DNA from: Marinobacter salinexigens
GTDB lineage: Bacteria; Pseudomonadota; Gammaproteobacteria; Pseudomonadales; Oleiphilaceae
Assembly: GCF_008370345.1 (NCBI RefSeq)
Contig: NZ_VTUU01000005.1
Location: forward strand, 186,001 to 250,000
Length of the DNA: 64,000 bases
Reading direction: 5' to 3'
A program made the position numbers and the translations under genes. The notes beneath the pieces are model-generated. The model was not told the origin of the DNA and did no database searches. It saw only the letters and a program-made list of their open reading frames with translations. This document shows, one piece after another, positions 59,109 to 64,000 of this stretch (within the stretch, counting starts at the first letter, position 1; every line of letters starts with the position of its first letter).

Positions 59109-59567
59109 ATGAAGCTCGCAAAACTGTTCGGTACTGCCCTCGTTGCCCTGACATTGTCAGCTCCGGCTCTGGCACAGCAGGCCTCTGGTGGGCAGCCGGA
59201 TCAGGTGGATCAACTGGCTCAGATGGTTGGCCTGTCAGATGATCAGCAAAAGGAAATTCGCGGCATCATCGAGGATATGCAGGGCCAGATCGGCGAACTG
59301 CGCGAGGAGGCTCGCGGGCTTCAACAGGCCATGCAGGCCGAGATCAAGCCGGACTATGATGAAGATGCCATCCGTGAAAAAGCGGAAGAGCTGGGTGATG
59401 TGACTGGCGAAATTGCGGCGTTGTCTTCACTGATGCAGGCCAAGGTGGACAGTGTGTTCACGGCTGAGCAGCGTGAAGAGCTGGACAAGCGGATGAAAGA
59501 GATGCAGCAGCAAATGCAGCAACAGCGGCAGATGATGCAACAGCAGATGCAGCAGCCTGCCAATTAA
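59109..59567 (+). CDS. Spy/CpxP-like periplasmic protein with Gln/Met-rich tail
   Basis: A 152-residue exported protein with a signal peptide (cleavage after ALA) and a helical core with repeated LTxxQ-like features (LSDDQQKEIRGIIEDMQGQI, FTAEQREELDKRM). The C-terminal tail of about 25 residues consists almost wholly of Gln and Met. The core resembles Spy/CpxP envelope-stress chaperones. The Met/Gln tail could bind metal or act as a coiled segment. GGAG lies seven bases before ATG 59109. A terminator follows, so it is a single-gene unit. Confidence 0.75.
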   Translation: MKLAKLFGTALVALTLSAPALAQQASGGQPDQVDQLAQMVGLSDDQQKEIRGIIEDMQGQIGELREEARGLQQAMQAEIKPDYDEDAIREKAEELGDVTGEIAALSSLMQAKVDSVFTAEQREELDKRMKEMQQQMQQQRQMMQQQMQQPAN

Positions 59568-59594
59568 GCCGGTTTGCTGATCTGACGTGGGAAA

Positions 59595-59626
59595 GGGCCG
59601 CACCTTCCGGGAGCGGCCCTTTTTTG
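59595..59626 (+). terminator. Terminator after the Spy-like gene
   Basis: GGGCCGC pairs with GCGGCCC around an 11-base loop and is followed by six T residues. The A-rich left flank lets it serve the convergent RND gene too. Confidence 0.85.
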
Positions 59627-59646
59627 TGGCTCGGATTTCTTGGTTG

Positions 59647-62127
59647 TCAGCTGAAGGGTTTCATCAGAATAATCAGTCTGGGCAGTAAGGTAAGCGCTCC
59701 CACCAGGGCCATGAACATGGCAAAGCCCGTAAACAACCCGAAATAGATAGTCGGGATGAAGTTTGAGAGCACCAGGATCGAGAACCCGGAGATGATCGTC
59801 AGCGAGGTGTAGAACATGGCCTGTCCAATGCTCCGGTGACAGCGGTGCATGGTGGCGATGTAGTTGGCGTCTTTGCTGAATTCGACTTTGAAACGGTGGA
59901 TATAGTGGATGGTATCGTCCACGGCGATGCCGACGGTGATCGCGGCAACGGTAATAGTCATCATATCCAGAGGAATCCCCAGCCACCCCATGAGCCCGAG
60001 AACCGAGCCTGCGGCCAGCAGGTTGGGGGCCATGCCTATCAGTGCCAGCTTCAGGGACCGGAACAGCAGCAGGAACATGATCATGATCGCCAGAAATACT
60101 ACGCCGATGGTTTTGATCTGGGAGTCGAACAGGCTTTGCAGCATGTTGTTGTACATGACGGTCATGCCAGCGAACAGCACCTGATCTTTGTCATATCCCA
60201 GTTCTGTGGTCAGGTGCTTGTGTATACGGTCCAGCAGGGCCTGGCGGCGCAGGTCCGGTATGGTTTCCAGAATACGGATGGTGAAGCGCGCCTGGTCGTA
60301 TTCTTCAGAGATGTACGGGGTGAGCAGAATGTCCCGCAGGTCATCCGGCACTGCAGCCGGGACGAAGGCCAGTTCCAGTGCATCCAGCGGCTCGCCCTGA
60401 TTGATCCTTGCGAGAATGTCGAGGGTGGTGTTGATGGACAGCACCTTACCCGTTTCCGGCAGACTGTCCAGGTATTGGTGGACTTCCTCCAGCTTGCGCA
60501 TTTTCTGGTAGGTGTACCAGGTGTCCCGATATTCTTCTTCCCCGTCACACTCATCAAGGAACGGATCGCAGCTGCTTGCAAACGGGTCGCTCTCGATACC
60601 GGCACTTTCGGGGGGCTTGTCGTCAGTGATCACAACGTCCAGAGGCGTGGTGCCGCCCAGCCGGTCGTCGATGGTGATCATGCCCTGATGGATTTCCGTG
60701 CTGGACTTGAAGTAGTCGATAAAGCTGTTTTCAACGGTCAGCTTATTGATGCCGACAGCACAGAGCGCAGCAATGACAACTGAGCCGCTCAGAACGACCT
60801 TGCCGTGCTGCTCGGTAAAGCGGGCGAAGCCGTCGGTGAATGGCACCTTGTCTGAGGCCACTTTCCGGTCCCGTGGGGGCGGCAGCAATGCCAGCAGTGC
60901 GGGAAAAATAACGAAGGTGATCAGGAATGCAACCGTCAGCCCCAGGGTCATCATCCAGCCGAAATCAATGACAGGACGGATACCGCTGAAGGTTAACGAC
61001 CCAAAAGCGACGATGGTGGTGATGGCCATATAGAAGCAAGGCTTGATCATTGCCATCACGGTCTGCCTGAGGATGGTGCCTGGTTTGGCCTCCGGTTCAT
61101 CATGCTGGAACTCCCGGTAACGGACGATCAGGTGGATGGTCAGCGAGAGCGTCATGATCAGCAGCAGGGATATGAAATTGGACGAGATGACGGTAACCGG
61201 CCACTTGGCCCAGCCCAGAAGGCCCACCATGAGCCAGACGGTAAATCCGCAGCACAGCAGTGGGACCAGCACCCACCGCCACTGGCGGAAAATAATCGCA
61301 AGGGTGATCAACAGGAACGCGAGCACGCCGAAGCCAAAGGTGGAGAGGTCGTTTTCGATGAAGCGGATCATATCCGCCACGATCATGGGTACACCGCCGA
61401 GATGGATCTCCGCGTTGTTCCTGTAGCGTTGCAGAATGTCCCTGACCTCGCGGATGGTGGCATCCCGTTCCTTGCCCAGGGTGGCGGTGTAACGAATGAA
61501 TTCTTCTCTGGCCTGCTCGAGATCCGCAAGCTCGGCTTCCGTCGCCGAACCGCTGGTGGCTTTGTCCCGCAGTGTGTCCCGCTTCCTCAGGAGGTCAAAG
61601 TAACGCTCCGGGGTGGGGAGGTTCACCTGAATCGCGGTCGTTTTTGCGTCTTCGCTGATCAGCAGGTTGGGGTATAGAGGGTTGTCCAGCAGCGCGGCAC
61701 GGGCAGTTTCAGGCGAGACATCGTTACCATCGAGGGTCTTGATCTCGCTGTCGACCGTATCCAGTGTCAGGTCCGGGCTGTGCAGTAAAGGGACGTTGAG
61801 AATGCTGTTGGTTGAACCCACTGCGTCCAGGGCCTGAAGCTCATCTCTCAGGCGTCTCAGTTGGCTGAGCCCGGCTTCGGTGAACAACTCATCCTCAGGC
61901 GTGTAGGTAACCACCAGAAAATCGTCGGATGTGGTGAACCGTCGATTGACCTGTCGGTATTCCTCCAGTGAACGGTCATTTTCAAGAACCAGGGATTCTG
62001 CTGAAGCGTCGAGTCGGAACTGTCCGAACTTGAGGGCTGACACGGCCAGCAAAAGGCCAAAAACAACCAGAACGATAAGCGGATGGGGAAGGATCAGGCG
62101 ATCATAGAAGGCACTGAGGCGTCTCAT
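59647..62127 (-). CDS. RND/MMPL superfamily exporter
   Basis: An 826-residue inner-membrane protein with about 12 helices in two halves, each with a large periplasmic loop after the first helix (residues about 40-230 and 440-620). Helix groups such as ITVAAITVGIAVDDTIHYIH carry the transmembrane acidic pair of proton-driven RND transporters. It belongs to the predicted exporter group (MMPL/HpnN-like) that moves lipids or hydrophobic compounds. The second loop has an unusual acidic Cys insertion (DPFASSCDPFLDECDGEEEY). No membrane-fusion or TolC-like partner is beside it. Confidence 0.9.
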   Translation of the reverse strand: MRRLSAFYDRLILPHPLIVLVVFGLLLAVSALKFGQFRLDASAESLVLENDRSLEEYRQVNRRFTTSDDFLVVTYTPEDELFTEAGLSQLRRLRDELQALDAVGSTNSILNVPLLHSPDLTLDTVDSEIKTLDGNDVSPETARAALLDNPLYPNLLISEDAKTTAIQVNLPTPERYFDLLRKRDTLRDKATSGSATEAELADLEQAREEFIRYTATLGKERDATIREVRDILQRYRNNAEIHLGGVPMIVADMIRFIENDLSTFGFGVLAFLLITLAIIFRQWRWVLVPLLCCGFTVWLMVGLLGWAKWPVTVISSNFISLLLIMTLSLTIHLIVRYREFQHDEPEAKPGTILRQTVMAMIKPCFYMAITTIVAFGSLTFSGIRPVIDFGWMMTLGLTVAFLITFVIFPALLALLPPPRDRKVASDKVPFTDGFARFTEQHGKVVLSGSVVIAALCAVGINKLTVENSFIDYFKSSTEIHQGMITIDDRLGGTTPLDVVITDDKPPESAGIESDPFASSCDPFLDECDGEEEYRDTWYTYQKMRKLEEVHQYLDSLPETGKVLSINTTLDILARINQGEPLDALELAFVPAAVPDDLRDILLTPYISEEYDQARFTIRILETIPDLRRQALLDRIHKHLTTELGYDKDQVLFAGMTVMYNNMLQSLFDSQIKTIGVVFLAIMIMFLLLFRSLKLALIGMAPNLLAAGSVLGLMGWLGIPLDMMTITVAAITVGIAVDDTIHYIHRFKVEFSKDANYIATMHRCHRSIGQAMFYTSLTIISGFSILVLSNFIPTIYFGLFTGFAMFMALVGALTLLPRLIILMKPFS

Positions 62128-62220
62128 TTAGTCACAACTCTGCTGAAAACGAGAGCAGAGTGTGCCACAAACCTCAGTGCCTGTGACCGTCAGCGCGGCT
62201 TTTCAACCGGCTGTCAGGTT

Positions 62221-63270
62221 TTAGTCGATGGCTTTTACCGGGATCTGCAGGGCGTTGGAGGTTTCGGGAACCTCGGGAACGGCCAGTCCCAGGTTGTTCT
62301 TGTCAAAGACCTTGTCGGCACGGTAACTGGAGCGAACCATCGGGCCTGAGGGTACTTCCATAAAACCTTTTTCCAGGCCGATGTCGCGATAGCGATTGAA
62401 CTCCTCTGGAGTCACGTAGCGTTCGACCGGAAGGTGGTTCGGTGTCGGGCGCAGATACTGTCCTAGGGTGAGGATATCCACGCCAATGGCGCGAAGGTCA
62501 TCCATGGTTTGCAGGATTTCCTCTTCGGTCTCGCCCAGCCCCAGCATCAGGCTGGTTTTGGTCAGAACATCCGGGTTGTGTTTTTTGGCGTGCTCAAGAA
62601 CGCTAAGAGTCTTCTGGTAACCCGCACGTGGGTCGCGTACCCGGCGGGTCAGGCGCTCGACGGTTTCCACGTTCTGTGCGAACACATCCAGGCCAGAATC
62701 AACGACCAGTTCAACGTTGCTCATCACCGCGTCGAAGTCCGGGGTCAGGGCTTCAACAGCCACCTCCGGGGTGCGTTGCTTGATGGCGGAAACGCAGGCT
62801 GCGTAGTGGGCGGCACCGCCGTCTTCGAGGTCGTCCCGGTCGACTGAGGTAAGAACGATGTAGCGCAGCCCCATAAGCTCAACGGATTTTGCGGTGTTTT
62901 CCGGTTCGTCATGATCGAGCCAGCCGTTCGGGTTGCCGGTGTCGACGGCACAGAACTTACAGGCGCGAGTACACACGGAACCCATGACCATGATGGTGGC
63001 TGTGCCATTGGTCCAGCATTCCCCGATATTGGGGCAATGGGATTCCTGGCACACCGTGCTGAGCTTGTGCTCAGTTACATTACGGCGCACGGCGTCGTAG
63101 CGCTCACCGCCCGGCATCCGGGCTCTCAGCCATTTGGGTTTTCGCTCTACCGGCTTGCTTTCGTCGCTGGCAGTGGAAGAACGTTTAACGCCGTCCTTGA
63201 TGGCGGAGAATCCGTGTTCGTTGCGGAATTTTGTGCCGCTGGTAATACGGGGCTTTGCGCTTTCGCTCAT
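62221..63270 (-). CDS. lipA: Lipoyl synthase
   Basis: A 349-residue radical SAM enzyme with the auxiliary cluster cysteines in [13 protein letters not shown] and the SAM cluster in [13 protein letters not shown], plus the C-terminal RSSYRAD serine motif. It inserts two sulfurs into octanoyl groups of lipoate-dependent enzymes. The N-terminal extension of about 45 residues is typical of proteobacterial LipA. lipB is not adjacent in the window. Confidence 0.96.
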   Translation of the reverse strand: MSESAKPRITSGTKFRNEHGFSAIKDGVKRSSTASDESKPVERKPKWLRARMPGGERYDAVRRNVTEHKLSTVCQESHCPNIGECWTNGTATIMVMGSVCTRACKFCAVDTGNPNGWLDHDEPENTAKSVELMGLRYIVLTSVDRDDLEDGGAAHYAACVSAIKQRTPEVAVEALTPDFDAVMSNVELVVDSGLDVFAQNVETVERLTRRVRDPRAGYQKTLSVLEHAKKHNPDVLTKTSLMLGLGETEEEILQTMDDLRAIGVDILTLGQYLRPTPNHLPVERYVTPEEFNRYRDIGLEKGFMEVPSGPMVRSSYRADKVFDKNNLGLAVPEVPETSNALQIPVKAID

Positions 63271-63364
63271 TGACCGGAGGCTCTCAACTTAGGGTATGGA
63301 GAACCCTAAAGGTTAATCCCCGGAGAGTGGAGTTACAAGGCGGGTAAGGGCAATCACGGGGGTG

Positions 63365-63390
63365 CCGGGCACGACATTGGTCGTACCCGG
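63365..63390 (-). terminator. Inverted repeat after the sulfhydrylase gene
   Basis: CCGGGCACGAC and GTCGTACCCGG form an 11-bp stem with one mismatch and a four-base loop, just past the stop codon of the minus-strand gene. No T-run follows, so the role is uncertain. Confidence 0.4.
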
Positions 63391-63400
63391 TTGATGTCTA

Positions 63401-64000
63401 TCAAGCCTGAGATTTCTCCAGGGCCTGGGTAACGTCGGCAATGATGTCATCGACATGTTCGATGCCGATAGACAATCGGACAAGATCCTCACTGACGCCC
63501 GCGCTCTTCAACTCGTCTGCATTGAGCTGGCGGTGAGTCGTGGTGGCCGGATGGCAGGCCAGGGATTTGGCATCGCCGATATTCACCAGGCGCAGGATAA
63601 GATCCAGTGCGTCAATGAATTTCGCGCCCGCTTCCCGACCACCCTTGATGCCGAAACTCAGGATGCCGGAGGCTTTGCCGCCGCAGATTTTTTCGCAGGT
63701 GGCCTTATAGGGGCTGCTGTCGAGGGCTGCGTAGTTTACCCATTCCACGGCAGGGTGATCCTCAAGGAATCGCGCCACCTTCTCGGCATTCTCACAATGG
63801 CGTTCCATGCGCAGGGCCAGGGTTTCCATGCCCTGCATGATCAGGAATGAGTTGAACGGAGACAGGGCAGCACCGGTGTTGCGGAGCGGAACAACCCGGC
63901 AGCGACCGATAAAGGCGGCAGGTCCCAGCGCTTCGGTGTAGACCACGCCGTGATAGGACGGGTCTGGCTGGTTCATCATAGGGAACTTATCTGCGCTGGC
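63401..64000 (-). CDS. O-acetylhomoserine sulfhydrylase-type PLP enzyme, C-terminal part
   Basis: A partial gene running off the window; the frame remains open to base 64000. The 199 visible residues include FPMMNQPDPSYHGVVYTEAL, SPFNSFLIMQGMETLALRM and RLVNIGDAKSLACHPATTTH, the signature of the Cys/Met metabolism PLP family, close to MetY-type O-acetylhomoserine aminocarboxypropyltransferases. It makes homocysteine from O-acetylhomoserine and sulfide. The PLP lysine lies upstream, outside the window. Confidence 0.92.
   Translation of the reverse strand, partial: ASADKFPMMNQPDPSYHGVVYTEALGPAAFIGRCRVVPLRNTGAALSPFNSFLIMQGMETLALRMERHCENAEKVARFLEDHPAVEWVNYAALDSSPYKATCEKICGGKASGILSFGIKGGREAGAKFIDALDLILRLVNIGDAKSLACHPATTTHRQLNADELKSAGVSEDLVRLSIGIEHVDDIIADVTQALEKSQA

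Noticed and set aside
59836..60783. 315-codon plus-strand frame within the RND gene
   Set aside because: Antisense shadow of the exporter gene.
1..64000. CRISPR arrays, restriction-modification or toxin-antitoxin loci
   Set aside because: No regularly spaced repeats, methyltransferase/endonuclease pairs or recognisable toxin-antitoxin pairs were seen.

Overview
The window reads as chromosome of a Marinobacter-like gammaproteobacterium. The right part carries tRNA-Leu, rnr, rlmB, rpsF, rpsR, a DUF2232 gene, rplI, dnaB and alr in the order known from Pseudomonas and relatives. ANR/FNR, FabB, lipoyl synthase and the many AraC and LysR regulators fit the same group. The genus is inferred from gene content and was not tested by a search.

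Two parts differ sharply. Bases 1 to about 45,670 are accessory and regulator-rich: small metabolic or stress operons are each paired with an AraC, LysR, MarR or TetR regulator and separated by decayed DNA. From the start this part holds: a truncated AraC pseudogene; a PEP-CTERM secreted protein; a sterol-desaturase/SRPBCC fusion with a divergent AraC regulator; a small tyrosine recombinase between inverted-repeat sites; a glyoxalase I/II pair with an AraC regulator; a decayed tract; a cupin/SnoaL/SDR operon; a GNAT gene; IS1182-type debris; a LysR gene divergent from two DUF1127 genes; a frameshifted ArsN2-like gene; an AraC/NmrA/membrane-protein group; and a flavin-type oxidoreductase with MarR and LysR regulators. 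Then come a 56-aa secreted peptide, an AraC regulator, a YHS protein and a complete bufferin operon (precursor, MNIO enzyme, DUF2063 partner, DoxX protein). A redox set follows: thioredoxin, MocR, CcoG and DsbG, an ECF sigma factor with a TetR regulator and twin palindromes, and a glutaredoxin/flavoprotein/NrtS operon. Next are an alpha/beta hydrolase, a second member of the small secreted peptide family, LpxR, and thioredoxin followed by a group IIC intron placed just after its terminator. The accessory part ends with a second LysR paralog, a kinase-like protein, a 47-aa secreted peptide, PhzF, another LysR, a deaminase/azoreductase pair, an AhpD-like protein and gene remnants.

Bases 45,671 to 64,000 are dense core genome: tRNA-Leu(CAG), the rnr to alr block, an epimerase-like gene, ANR with a perfect FNR box, fabB, the GTPase YlqF, a Spy-like Gln-rich periplasmic protein, a large RND/MMPL exporter, lipA, and the 3' part of an O-acetylhomoserine sulfhydrylase gene.

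The points most worth a second look are a dispersed family of inverted-repeat sites that brackets the small tyrosine recombinase and recurs at five other places, a two-member family of tiny secreted peptides sharing TLADRKSD and PYSGQ-VIRG motifs, and an amber-interrupted small ORF with a strong ribosome binding site and terminator.
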